In this document: one piece after another, positions 10,011 to 20,301 of the stretch
How the letters are laid out: the number at the start of each line of letters is the position of its first letter
How positions within the stretch are numbered: the stretch's first letter is position 1
NCBI RefSeq assembly: GCF_958298935.1
Contig: NC_084924.1
Coordinates: 19,379,819 to 19,443,818, forward strand
Length of the DNA: 64,000 bases
From: Phragmites australis
Lineage: Eukaryota; Streptophyta; Magnoliopsida; Poales; Poaceae
Direction: 5' to 3'
Position numbers and translations under genes: made by a program
Notes under the pieces: model-generated
Databases searched by the model: none
What the model saw: the letters and a program-made list of their open reading frames with translations, nothing else
What the model was told of the DNA's origin: nothing

Positions 10011-11104
10011 CTGGCCCCGCGCACTCGTCGCGCTCCACCACCAGCACCATGCTTACGACCTGAGGAGTAACCGATACGTAGAGCAGTAAGGGCTCACCTT
10101 CGGAGGGAGCCACCAGCACGGTGGTGAGGTGAAGTACTTCTACAGATCGCGGAAGGCCTGCTCGGCCTCCGGTGTCCAGTCGAAACGATCGGTCTTCTTC
10201 AGAAGCTTGAAGAGGGGGAGCCCTCGCTCCCCGAGCTTGGAGATGAAGCGCTCGAGGGCCGTCATGCAGCCGGCGAGACGCTGGACCTCTTTGAGTTGAG
10301 CCGGGGGTCGCATCTGCTCGATGGCCCGGATCTTCTCTGGATTGGCCTCGATTCCTCGGCCGGAAACCAAGAAACCAAGGAGCTTGCCCGCCGGCACCCC
10401 GAAGACACACTTCTCGGGGTTGAGCTTGAGGCAGGTGGTGTGGAGACTGTTCAAAGCCTCGGCAAAGTTCCTCGAGCAGGGTGGCGCGGCCTCGGGATTT
10501 GACCACGAGATCGTCGATGTAGGCTTCGACGTTGCGGCCAACCTGCGAATCAAGGGTAATGCGAATAGCGCGCTGGAAAGAAGACCCAGCATTGCGCAAA
10601 CCGAAAGGCATTGAAATATAACAATAAGTCCCCACCGAGGTGGTAAAAGGCAGTTTTTTCTTCATCCTCTACGGCCATGTGGATCTGGTGATACCCAGAG
10701 TTTGCATCTAAAAAACATAAAAGATCGCATCCCGCGGTTGCATCTACAATTTGATCAATGCGGGGCAAGGGAAAAGGATCTTTAGGGCAAGCCTTATTTA
10801 GGTCTGTGTAGTCCACACACATGCGGAGCTTGCCGTTGGCCTTGGGGACGATGACTGGATTTGCCAGCCAGTTGGGGTGGAGGACCTCTCGGATAAATCC
10901 GGCATCGAGGAGCTTGCTGACCTGCTCCCGGATGAACTCCTGGCGCTCAGGCGCCTGCCGCCGGACCTTCTGCTTCACCGGGCGGGCGTCCGGGCGCACC
11001 GCCAAGTGATGCTCGATCACCTCCCTGGGGATCCCGGGCATGTCGGACGGTTGCCATGCAAACACGTCGACGTTAGCCCGGAGGAAGGTGACGAGCGCGC
11101 TTTC
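10011..11104 (-). pseudogene. G2 pol: reverse transcriptase
   Basis: This is RT of the Ty3/gypsy type, copying element RNA into DNA. From the right it reads FAWQPSDMPGIPREVIEH, NWLANPVIVPKANGKLRMC, VDYTDLNKACPKDPFPLPRID and FLDANSGYHQI. A one-base frameshift near 10640 follows, then YCYISMPFGLRNAGSSFQ and the catalytic YIDDLVVKS. A second frameshift near 10490 leads into LNPEKCVFGVPAGKLLGF and WTPEAEQAFRDL. A stop at 10140 and a further shift lead into LVAPSEGEPLLLYVS. The catalytic YIDD is intact, but at least three frame breaks make the copy non-functional. Confidence 0.88.
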
Positions 11105-12047
11105 CTATTTGCTGCCCAGGTCACCGCCGATTCGGACGACCTGGGAGGTGCGTTCGCCCACCATGACCTCCTTCGTAGGAACAGAGGCGTCGGCGACGAG
11201 TCGGGGTTTGGATGAAGAGGGTCCTGGGCCCCCTGTGCAGCCTTCGACCTCGGCCTGGGCTGAGACCAAAGCCATGTACGACTGCTCGGTGCAGGAAACG
11301 GCACCGCCGAAGTCAGCAGTCACGGAGATGGGGCCTGTCGGGCCCGGAATCTTAACCGTGAGATACGCATAATGCGCGGCCATCATGAATTTGGCGAGCG
11401 TCGGACGCCCGAGAATGGTGTTGTAGGGGAGGGGGAGTTCCACCACGTCAAAGAGGACGTTCTCCATGCGGAAGTTGTCCCGACTCCCGAAGGTCACGGG
11501 TAGCTCGACCTGCCCGAGAGGCACGGAGTGCCCGGGTGTCACTCCGCAGAATGGAAGCGACAACTTTAGGCGCCTGGAGGGCACCTGCAACTTCTCGAGG
11601 GCCTCCTTGGATAGGAGGTTGAGGCCTGCACCCCCATCAATCAGCACTCTACCGACCTTAACATTGCAGATGGTAGGGGACACTACCAGGGGTAGTCGCC
11701 CCACGGCTGCGGTACTCGCGGGGTGATCGACCATGCTGAACGTGATCGGGGCGTCCGACCACCTCAGGGGCCTGGCGGCCTCTTCGCTCGGGGTTGCCGA
11801 GCACACCTCGCGCCGCATGGTCTTGATGCCACGCCGCGAGGAAGGCGTGTAGGCGCCTCCGTCGATGAAGGTGACGGTATGCTCGGGCTCCTGGAAGCCG
11901 AGCTCGGTGTTGCCGGGGGCGGCCTCGGCATCGCCTCCCCCGCGGGACTCATCGCGCTCCCTCTGGCGTTGCTCGATGAGACCTTTGACCGTACGACACT
12001 CCGTGAGATCGTGCCATCTGGTCTGGTGTTTGGGGCACTATTTGCCT
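11105..12047 (-). pseudogene. G2 pol: aspartic protease and gag-protease junction
   Basis: A retropepsin-type protease. Upstream of it lies WHDLTECRTVKGLIEQRQRE. The protease core has RVLIDGGAGLNLLS with the catalytic Asp (DGG instead of DSG, which is usual in Tat elements), then PYNTILGRPTLAKFMM. The frame ends at TAG 11105-11107, where relatives have Gln, and RT continues in the same frame directly after it. The nonsense change therefore separates protease from RT. The junction to gag near 12047 is a frameshift in a repetitive Ala/Pro-rich tract. Confidence 0.85.
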
Positions 12048-13658
12048 GGCTCGGGCCCCGCAGGAGCGGGGGCCCTTGCTGGAGCAGGAGCCCGGCTGGG
12101 TGCCGGGGCTCTTGCGGGAGCCGGTGCCCTAGCTGGTGCCGGGCCCCTCGCGGGGGCCAGGGCCCGAGGAGGGGCCCTGGCCGGGCCCTTACGGGCACAG
12201 GTCGTCTGTCGGCGACCGCCCGGCGTTCTTGCCGGAGGTCGAGCTCTTGGGCCGGCCTACGGGCGGGGCCCTGGGCCGGTTCGACAGGAGCGGCCTCGCG
12301 CCTTCTTCTCTTCTTCTTTTCCCGCCTGTCAGAACGGGAAGAACTTGGCTGGTCGGCGGTGGGGCGCGGAGCATGCCATGCCCAGGCCTCCGCCGCCTTG
12401 GCGCACTCTTCGGCCAGTGCGAAGAGCTCCGCAGTGGTTTCGATTTCGTGCGTACCTAGCTTTTCGAGCATCCGCTCATCACGGACGCCCTGCCGGAAGG
12501 CAACGATGATAGCGTGGGGGGCTATCCGCGGGATGGTGTTACGGACCTGGCTGAAGCGCTGAATAAAGCACCGTAGCGTCTCCCCCTCCTGTTGCTTGAT
12601 GGCGTGGAGGTCGCACTCCAAACTGGGGTGTGTGAATGTGCCCTGAAAATTAGCCACAAATTGGTGGCATAGGTCATCCCAGGAGCTAATAGATCCTGGG
12701 GGTAAGTTCATGAGCCAAGAACGGGCAGAGCCCCTCAAGGCAACATGGAAATAATTTGCCATCACCTTTTCGCTGCCTCCGGCTGCTTGGATGGCCGTAG
12801 TGTAGATCTGGAGGAACTCGATGGGGTCAATGGACCCGTCGTACTTCTCCGGCAGCTCAGGGTGGAACTTGGAAGACCATTTGACCCGACGGAGTTCAGT
12901 GGTGAAGGCACGGCAACCGGTGCCGTACCCCATGGCGCGGGTGGCATTCCTTGGCGGTGAATGCCGGCGAGCAAGGGATTCCTGGGGATCGTGGGCCGGG
13001 AAAGAGGAAGCCTGATCCTCTACCTCAGCCTCCTGCCGGGTTTTCCGCTGGCGCTCGAGGGTGACACGCGCATCTTCGTGGCCCCTCCGTTCGTTGAGAC
13101 GCAAGCGGAGGTCCTGGGCTTTGGATGCGGCCAGGGGGGTGGCGCTCCGCCTGGAGGCCCCCGGCCCGTGCGAACGTTGCCCGTTGATGAGCCGGTTCTG
13201 GCAGCGCCACGCTGGGTGGTGGCGCGGGAACTCTCGGCCAGCACCTGGCGGCGAGCAGTGCCGACCAGGGCGGTGACGTCTTGGATCCAGCGGCCCTCCG
13301 GAGTGTTTGGCGTTGCCTGGACAGGCGGATGCCTGAGGAGAGCGTGCGCCGCAAGTAGCGCACTTCCGGGGCCGGCCTCGCCGAAGGCGAGCCTACACCG
13401 CAGAGGCACCCGGTGCTGTCCAGAAGCGGACCTGGCGGCCGGGGTTTCGACCACCTGGTGGGGGTCGGATGGCGCACCGGCGGCCACGGCGGCGGCCCTG
13501 CTGGGCCCAGCGCCCTAGTCCCCTTGGGAGGGGAAAGCCGCGTGTGCAGAAAGTGGCTGCTGCTGGAACGCAGCAGCGACTGGGGCCTCCTGGACGTCGG
13601 GCAGCATTTCCTCACTGGAAGTGGAGCCGGAACGCTGGAGACGGTGTCCACCGGCCAT
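12048..13658 (-). pseudogene. G2 gag
   Basis: The capsid-type protein of the element. The start is ATG 13658, shortly inside the primer site. A TAG follows about 45 codons later, and a frameshift near 13100 leads to the conserved part. That part has KFHPELPEKYDGSIDPIEFL, QIYTTAIQAAGG, MANYFHVALRGSARSWLMNL, WDDLCHQFVANFQGTF and KLGTHEIETTAELFALAEEC, the Retrotrans_gag signature of Tat elements. A basic KKKRRRREA stretch precedes the repeat tract. One stop and two frameshifts make it non-functional. Confidence 0.85.
12060..12190 (-). repeat. GC-rich Pro/Ala/Arg-coding repeat tract in G2 gag
   Basis: On the plus strand, variants of GGAGCCGGTGCCCTAGCTG recur about every 15-20 bases. On the minus strand this codes for a Pro-Ala-Arg-rich low-complexity linker between the gag core and the zinc/protease part. 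Replication slippage in this tract probably explains the neighbouring frameshift. Confidence 0.6.
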
Positions 13659-13709
13659 TTTTTCCTGCGGAAGAAAACAAACGAACAGATTCAGGGATAT
13701 TTCCCCCTA

Positions 13710-13722
13710 CCTGGCGCGCCAG
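13710..13722 (-). promoter_or_regulatory. G2 primer binding site
   Basis: The minus strand reads CTGGCGCGCCAGG immediately after the LTR. The equivalent place in G3 (26859-26872) reads TTTGGCGCGTCAGG, so the shared core TGGCGCG is the functional primer site of this lineage. I do not assign the tRNA with confidence. Confidence 0.65.
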
Positions 13723-14190
13723 TTATCGGAGGATTAGCTCCTGTCGCAGGGATCCCGAGAGGCCCCTTTTTAGAGATTCGGCCGGGGGGATGATCTTGAA
13801 TAAGTTCATCGGAGAAATAAATGGAAGTGGATGTAAATGCAACGGCTGGTGGTGGGGGCTGATCGACCTAGTGCAAAGAGAAATAAATGCACCAGAGTTT
13901 AGACAGGTTCGGGCCGCACGGGGGCGTAATACCCTACTCCTGTATGGATGCAATAACGGTCCTGAGGGAGATCCCTCGAGGATGTATCTGGTTACTAGAA
14001 TATTGTGTCTAACTAAGAGCTTGAGGCTCCTTGCTCTTCGGCAGGAGCTCTGCTCAGGCTTGCTCACAATGTCCTTGTCTGTTGGCTTGGTTCGTTGTGG
14101 GATTCGTCTTCTTCGTCAGTCAACTCGTCCCTTGCGGTTGATTGCTTGGGCTTTTTCTTCTCCGATCCCCCCTCTCTTCTGTGTGCCGAC

Positions 14191-14199
14191 TCTTTTATG
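14191..14199 (-). promoter_or_regulatory. TATA-like box in the G2 LTR
   Basis: The minus strand reads CATAAAAGA, downstream of the U3 repeats and about 470 bp from the LTR end. This is a plausible position for transcription of gag-pol, based on motif and position only. Confidence 0.45.
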
Positions 14200-14689
14200 C
14201 ACTCGCCGGCTGCGACATGCCCCAAACGGGAAGGAGAGGGCACAAGTTCCAAGACGCCACGACTGAGAAAGGCGTCATCATTTCCTCTGAGCGAAGTGAC
14301 TGGGGTGGTGGAAAAACGCGGCGCGCATCCGGTCACTTGTCACTGTGGACGCCCTAGCAACGGGCGCCGTTGAGAGGGCCACCGGGCAGCCACAGAGCCA
14401 CCCGACGTGCCCGTCTTGTTCCTCTGCCACGGCAGGGCGGCAGGCAGAACGCTTTGATCCTGGCAATGTTATCCCGAGACACACCGGATGATACGGGACG
14501 GGACCCGTGCAATTAATAGCCCCACTCCCCTCTGCCAAAGCATGGCAGGAACTGACGCTGCGGCGGGAGCAGTCGGGTATGTCAGGCCACGCGTGCTCAT
14601 TTAATGCGGCCTTGGACCTCTGACGGGTGGACACCTCATCGGTGGGCCCCTTGGGGGCCTCTCTGGGTCGTCGGGGAACCGAGTGCTCG

Positions 14690-15110
14690 GGGGTACCGTT
14701 CACCTCTCCGAGCACTCTCTTCCGAGAATGCCTATCTTTGTCTTCGGGGTATCGGGTGCTCAGGGGTACTGTTCACCTCCCCGAGCACTCTCTCCCGAGA
14801 ATACCTATCTTTGTACGAGCCTTCAGGGAACCGAGAGCCCGGAGGCTGCCACATGCAGCCCCGAGCATTCTCTCCCGAGCACTTTCGCACTGGCCCTCGG
14901 GGAACCGTTCGCTCGGGGACTGCTACGCGCAGTCTCCGAGCACTCTCTCCCGGAACTTAGCCCTTCTGATCATCGGGGGACTAGGGTGCTCGGGGGTGAT
15001 CGGGCGCCTCCCCGAGCACTTTCTTCCCGGTACTTAGACTCTGTGGGTCATCGGGGAACTAGGGTGCTCGGGGACCAGAGACTGTGGCCCCGAACACCTT
15101 CTCTCGGAAC
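14690..15110 (-). repeat. Tandem repeat of about 75 bp in U3 of the G2 LTR (six units)
   Basis: The marker CCGAGCACTCTCT (or close variants) occurs near 14709, 14781, 14861, 14935, 15010 and 15089, a spacing of 73-80 bp. Each unit pairs GGTGCTCGGGG with CCCCGAGCAC, so every unit can form a hairpin. It lies upstream of the TATA-like motif, where enhancer repeats of LTRs are usually found. Confidence 0.75.
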
Positions 15111-15217
15111 TTAGACTTTCCTCATCCCGCAGGAGGGACCTCGCGGGATGATGACACGTGGCGGACGGCTGGCCTGGTCTCGGGACTCAGGGACTCCCGG
15201 TTCCTGATACACCGACA

Positions 15218-16869
15218 GTCTCCTTCTTCACTTGCTTGCATTGGAAGGACTTGTGGCCTTCTTGACGGCATTTGAAGCATGTCATATTTGACCCCTCTAC
15301 AAGCTTCTTTACTATGAAAACACGGTTATCTTGAGGAGATTGGACATGTCCTTTTCCCTTCAATCTCATCAAGTCCTTGAGCTTCTTCACTTATTGCTGG
15401 AGCTCATCATTTTCTTGTGTAATGATTTCATTAGATTGTTCTATAACAACAATCTCAACACAAATCTCATTGCAAAGGGGTGAGCTAGATAAAGCATATA
15501 AATCATCACAAGAAGTGGAAGCATCTATCTTAGGATTTTAATTAAAAAGAGAGGTAGATTGCTTCAAAGGATCCTTAGTTTGAGATTCAATGCACTCAAA
15601 TTTAGCCTAAGCTCTTCATGCTCCTTGTTTAGCAAATTGAATTTGCACAATAATTGTTAATAATTAGAAACAAAGGTAGCATGAATGTTATTAAGTGTAT
15701 TTAATTTCTTAAGCTGTTTAGATTGTTTCTTAAGGGCCCTTTATTGCTCATTGATCAAAGAAAGGAGTTTATCATAGGAGGGAGAATTCTCATCGGATTC
15801 GTCATCACTTACATTGTTATCCATACCTTTGGTCATAAGGCACTTATGAAATAGCTTGTGAGATGACTTGTGTGATGATGACCTTAAGGAAGAACTTTTC
15901 TTAGATGGGAGGATGGTTCAGTTTTCATCACTTGAGCTTGACTCTTCATCATTGCTCACCCATCTTCCTATGCTTGCAAATGCCTTAGCTCTTCCCCTTA
16001 TCTCCCTATTGTTCTTGGTCTTTTCTTCTCCTTCTTGAGATGATCAATTATTTTGACCAAGTCCTTCATGGAGATTGGATGATCAATCAAGGCATTGATC
16101 TACTTGATGTTCTTCTCTTCATCGCTTGAGGTGCTTTGCTCATTTTCTTCATAGCCCTCTTCATCTTCATCTTCATCATCTTCATTTGAACTTGACTCTT
16201 GCTCTTGTCTCCTCATCCTTGCCTTCATGTGTTGACATTGAGCTTGCTTGCTTGTGAGAGCAAGGTTCTTGGCATCGGATGAGGAAGAAGCTTCCACCCA
16301 CATGTTTGTTGTCATCTCATGGGCGGTGATCTTGTCGAGCACTTGAGTTAGAGTCATCTTCTTGATGTCATTATTGTCGTAAATGATGGAGACGATCAAG
16401 TTGTACTTCAGAAGAAAAGTTTGAAGTATTTTCCTCACCACTTGATCATCTTCAATTGGCATCAAACCTAACCCATTGATCTCATTGACAAAAATATTCA
16501 AACGTGAGTACATGTCATTGACACTTTCATGGGTAGTTGCTTGACACCATTGAGCTTAGTAATAAGCACATGATATTTCTCATTGCATATATCCTTTGTG
16601 CCTTCATGTATTTCAATGAGACTATTCCAAATATCATGTACATTGGTGAGAGAATAAATACGATTAAATGCATCAACACATATAGATAATAAAAAGATAT
16701 TCTTTGCTAATGCATCTAATTGCCTCTCTTTGTTGGCGATGCGTTGCCTCATGCCTTCCTCGTTGACTCTCCAAACATCTAAGCCTCTAGCTTGCAAATA
16801 ACAAGACATTAGAATTTTTCAACGTTGAAAATTTGTGTCATCAAAAAGTGGAGTACTATCGGAATCCAT
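15218..16869 (-). pseudogene. S-B gag
   Basis: Copia gag of the UBN2 type. It starts at ATG 16869 with PLFDDTNF. A TGA replaces the Trp expected before KILMSCYLQARGLDVW. RQLDALAKNIFLLSICVDAF and HDIWNSLIEIHEGTKD follow, then an acidic EDDEDEDEEGYEENEQS region. A TAA lies a few codons before KKLKDL, then an intact CCHC zinc knuckle CFKCRQEGHKSFQC. Frameshifts near 15600-16110 and 16500 break the frame further. Interrupted by G2 after QVKKE. Confidence 0.82.
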
Positions 16870-16918
16870 CTAAACCCCAGATGTCACAACTCTAGGATGT
16901 TAAGCCTATCAAGAGCAC

Positions 16919-16933
16919 GAGGCTCTGATACCA
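16919..16933 (-). promoter_or_regulatory. S-B primer binding site (initiator tRNA-Met)
   Basis: The minus strand reads TGGTATCAGAGCCTC, the classical initiator tRNA-Met complement, two bases inside the LTR end. S-A has TTGGTATTAGAGCC at the equivalent place. Confidence 0.85.
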
Positions 16934-16935
16934 CT

Positions 16936-18448
16936 TGAAGGGATCGGTGATGTCCTAAGAGGGTAGGAGGGGGTGAATTAGGACATTTGGAACTATTTTG
17001 GCTCCAAAAACAACATAAGATAAATCTATATTAATTTCTATCTAAATATGCTCCAGATTTATCTAGTGTGTCTGCTCTACCGATCAAAGCGCTTGCAACT
17101 TATCTAAGAAGATAAATTGCAAATAAATAAATACAGAAACGTAAATAAGGTAGAGAGAGAAAACTTGGCACAAGGATTTTTCTTGTGGTATCGATGACAT
17201 GAATGTCAACCTTAGTCCACGTTAGAGCTCCACAAAGATATTCTCCCAGTCAGCACCCGGTCATGGCTCTTGAGCCACCTAGACACAAAGAAAGGGCCTC
17301 CACCCAGATGAGCCACCAAGGTAAGATCTCACCACTAGCCTCTCTTCTGTTTCCTTGCTGCCGTGATCACTTCGGAGCTTGAGCCACCAAGGCAAGGGTC
17401 TTCGCATCCCTGTAGACGCTTCTTGTCACCGCTCCACACCAATTCAGACGGTCAACAAGCTTAACAAACTTCGGCCCAAGTTGTCGGTGAGTCACCAAGA
17501 CTCCAAGACGCTGCCGTACCAAGAGGTACAAGTTTGGATAACTCCTTAATCCACTCTCTAGGTAGCAATCACCTAGCAACACACTCTTTATACCTATAAG
17601 CACTAATCACTCTCTAATCTTGTGCTTAATTGCCTTGGATGATCACTTTAAATACTTTTGTGGCTTGTATGTCTTCTCAAGTGTATATAAACTTCTCTAG
17701 ACACTGTGAACACCAGATACTCCGGTGTATACTGCATCTTCATCACCGGATTTTCTAGTGAGTATACCTTAGCCATCCAAGCCAACATATTCTCTGTGTA
17801 AATTGCTCTGGAGCCTTCTCTAGTGCTTATCAATTCATCACCGGATTATCTGGTGAGGAATCCTCAGCCATCAGAGCCAAATGCAACCCTCTCTGGAAAA
17901 TTGCTCCGGTGTACATATGACTTCATCACCAGACCATCCGATGGCTTAAGCTTTCCCTTCCTCTTTACATTGTTCATTGTCCGGTGTATTTGTTCGTTGT
18001 ACTCTTGCTTCATCACTGGACTATCTGATGCCTTCAGAATCTTCTACTCAGAACCAAATGCTCCGGTGTGTATTGCTTGCTGAACACCGAATCGTCCAAT
18101 CAGTTGATCTTCAACTTCAAGTCTTGAAACTACCTTTACTGGAATTGCTCCGATGCTTGTGCCTATTTGACACCGGACCATCCGGTGAAGCTAAACTGCC
18201 TCTGTCTGTATGCACTATTTATTGTTCGGTGTGTGCAACACATTCAATACCAGACCATATGGTGAGAACAAAACTCCTGGGACTTCTCCAATTCAACCAA
18301 TTTTGTCCCTGCTTCAGTGGTTTTTTCATGTATTGCATTCATGAGACATACTACCATATATTCTTGATAAACATGTTAGTATCATTTATTATCTTATCGT
18401 TAATCACAAAAATAAAAAACATGGCCTAATAGAGCCATTTTCCTTACA
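16936..18448 (-). repeat. S-B 5' LTR (about 1.5 kb)
   Basis: It runs TGAAGGGATCGG (16936) to TTCCTTACA (18448) on the plus strand, the reverse of the S-A LTR (which begins TGTAGC and ends GATCCCTACA). It contains the family's hallmark of repeated ACCGGA/TCCGGT half-sites between about 17700 and 18250. Confidence 0.8.
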
Positions 18449-18504
18449 CTATTAGAATAACTTGAGCACATATAAGTCAAGAACTGAAATGAGGTAATAA
18501 TCCC

Positions 18505-19370
18505 TATCGAGGATTAATCCCTGACAATGATTCTGGGGTATGCCGGACAGTGGGTGCATGAACGGGGGATGTGTGTGTAGACGGTGAACTTGGGGACACA
18601 AGGAGTTATATAGGTTCGGACCACCTGGAGGATAATAGCCCTACGTCCTATGTGTTATGGAGGATATCAGTTGATTACAGATGATATTCTAGCTAGTTGC
18701 CATACTTGATCCCTCCCTCAATTGAGGTCCTCATCCCTTTATATAATAGGGAGGTGGAGAATTTACATATGGGTCCAAACAGAACACCTCTGCTCATCCT
18801 AATATCGAACCCGAACCATTATTATGTAGGACAAGGTGTGCCCACTTGCTCTGAAGGCTTCATATATCCTGTCATCATGTGCCGCCGTGCTAGCCTATAA
18901 AGTTCCACTCTGCAGCATTCAATGCTACGGGACAGGACAATGCCCTTCCGCGTCGTCCCCGTCCACTTGCCTGGTCAGGCTGCTGATGATGTCCCATCCG
19001 TCATGTGCCACCATGCCGGTTTGCAACGTTCTGCCCCCATAGTATTTAATGCTACGGGACAGGACAATGCCCCTCTATGTTGTCCATGACTTTTTCCACT
19101 GGAGCTGGAGCCTAGGGAAGGAACACACTTGAGTTGATGTTAATAAATGTGCTTTGGATAGGTTGTGTCAAGTCTGGGCCTACGACTAGTGGGGCTGGTC
19201 ATGGTTTTATGCAATGGCGTTGGAGACTGGTTGTGCAGGCGTTTATATTGGTTGTTGGAGCCATATCTTGGTTGCACGATCGACCAGTTTTTGAGAAATA
19301 TACACCTTTAGTCGTTTAGTCCTCGGTGGGGCCTGTTAGCCAGGGTACCCCTTTACTCAATACACTGACA
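18505..19370 (-). repeat. G3 3' LTR (866 bp)
   Basis: Aligned by eye with 26873-27750: shared landmarks are GGTATGC(C/T)GGACAGTG, GAGTTATA(T/C)AGGTT, AATGCTACGGGAC and GCCAGGGTACCC. On the minus strand it begins TGTCAGTGTATTGAG. The first base pair at 18505 (TA) has drifted from the TG seen in the partner. Confidence 0.88.
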
Positions 19371-19390
19371 GTAGCCCCCAAGCCTCCCCG
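19371..19390 (-). promoter_or_regulatory. G3 polypurine tract
   Basis: The minus strand reads GGGGAGGCTTGGGGGCTAC directly before the LTR start. This is the expected position and composition of the primer for plus-strand DNA synthesis. Confidence 0.7.
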
Positions 19391-19797
19391 TGATCGTGGT
19401 CCAGCCTGGTCATGCCACTTGGGTCCCGGGCAAATGTAGTTCGCCCAGGGAGTGGTCGTTGATGCCGTCAGTCCTCAAAGATCAACTCTGAACTTCGCAT
19501 CACATGGGGAGGTTTAAGTGTCCTGAGAGAGAAAAAGGGTATGAGAGAGAGAGAGACATTGATTGCCGTTGGACCTGAAGGACTCTTGGTTCCTTCTGTG
19601 TGCCCCCTCAGGTTTCGAGTGGTTTGAATGCCACGCTGGTTGGGTCACCACTAAGGTCTTTTAAAGGACGAGTGTTTGATGGCCTTTTGATCCACCCCCT
19701 TGCCTTCCTTCTTACCTTCATGCCTTTAGTGCCTAGAGTCCATTCATCTCTATCCCGTCTCGCGTTCTGCTCCATATCGTAGGCAGGCCCTGAGGCC

Positions 19798-20301
19798 ATG
19801 GCGTACTCCCCTCCTTCATCTCCAGAGGCATCGATGATCTTGGATGACTCGATGGAGGCGGGGTCACCTCTGGCTCCGGATCCGCTTGCCGTGGTGCTTC
19901 CGAAGGCGGCATTTGTCATGGGTGCACTTGCGAGGTCAAAGCCAGTGCTTGCAAGATTGGAGCCGGCGACCATCAAGCTTACACCATTCCAAAGAAGGAC
20001 GCCTTCTGTTGGTCCATCTCGTTCACCCGCTCGGGCGGATCCCTTGGTCGAGGTCATCAATATTTTTGATGATGAGGCGGGGATCGACTGGGACCTTCTA
20101 GAGAAGGAGATCGATGAAGAGGAAGAGTCAGAGATGAAGCGGAAGGGAGGTCTTCAGGGTGTGCCGGGGCCATTCATCAGCTCCAACAGGGCTTTTATGT
20201 CGGCCACCTTCCCTGACCCTTATGCAGGTCGTCGTCCGATTCTCAGAGTGATGAGTTGCTGTTCCAAAGAGGAGTACAAGAGGTTCCTTGACTCGTTCTG
20301 A
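19798..20301 (+). CDS. Intact antisense ORF of G3, 167 residues, function unknown
   Basis: An uninterrupted frame opposite to gag-pol, between integrase and 3' LTR, where G2 carries its antisense gene. ATG 19798 sits in a good plant context (GCCATGGCG). Residues 1-80 are Pro/Ser/Ala-rich. An acidic stretch with IFDDEAGIDWDLLEKEIDEE starts near residue 87. The C-terminal end is basic/aromatic (YAGRRPILRV, CCSKEEYKRFLDSF). No signal peptide, membrane segment or known catalytic motif is visible. A TATA-like CTTTTAAAGG lies near 19656, about 140 bp upstream, and T-rich sequence with TGTAAC motifs follows the stop. I do not recognise the family. It could be a remnant of a longer protein like that of G2, whose PF04195 motifs it lacks. 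Its openness amid a decayed pol is notable. Confidence 0.6.
   Translation: MAYSPPSSPEASMILDDSMEAGSPLAPDPLAVVLPKAAFVMGALARSKPVLARLEPATIKLTPFQRRTPSVGPSRSPARADPLVEVINIFDDEAGIDWDLLEKEIDEEEESEMKRKGGLQGVPGPFISSNRAFMSATFPDPYAGRRPILRVMSCCSKEEYKRFLDSF

Larger units (their letters stand above)
4432..15217 (-). mobile_element. G2: Tat-type Ty3/gypsy retrotransposon, decayed, 3' LTR missing
   Basis: Minus-strand order from the right is LTR (15217-13723), primer site, gag, protease, RT, RNase H, a second archaeal-type RNase H, integrase (ending 7599), a repeat-bearing spacer, and an antisense gene on the plus strand (4701-5931). Dual RNase H plus a spacer between integrase and 3' LTR is the signature of the plant Tat lineage (the RIRE2, Grande and Huck group). 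The 3' LTR is not in the window because G1 interrupts the element at 4432. On the right, G2 abuts the gag of S-B within its zinc-knuckle region. At least two nonsense codons and several frameshifts make it non-functional. Confidence 0.85.
13723..15217 (-). repeat. G2 5' LTR (about 1.5 kb)
   Basis: On the minus strand it begins TGTCGGTGTATCAGG at 15217 and ends ...CCGATAA next to the primer site, giving imperfect TGTCGG/CCGA(T)A termini. The U3 part carries a 75-bp tandem repeat and a TATA-like motif. Its right edge abuts the S-B gag inside the zinc-knuckle region, so G2 inserted into S-B. Confidence 0.8.
15218..18448 (-). mobile_element. S-B: Sirevirus-like Copia element, 5' part
   Basis: On the minus strand: LTR 18448-16936, primer site, then gag from 16869 to 15218, where G2 interrupts it. 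It is the same family as S-A (41984-48593) in opposite orientation, with matching LTR, primer site and gag. The rest of the element should lie beyond G2's missing end, outside the window. Confidence 0.8.

Noticed and set aside
11723..12562. Long plus-strand frame of about 280 codons with Ala/Gly-rich repeats
   Set aside because: It lies opposite G2 gag/protease. The repeats are the complement of the Pro/Ala/Arg tract and no domain is recognisable.
13411..14266. Plus-strand frames across the G2 primer site and LTR
   Set aside because: They run through the LTR boundary and primer site and have no homology signal; GC-rich chance frames.
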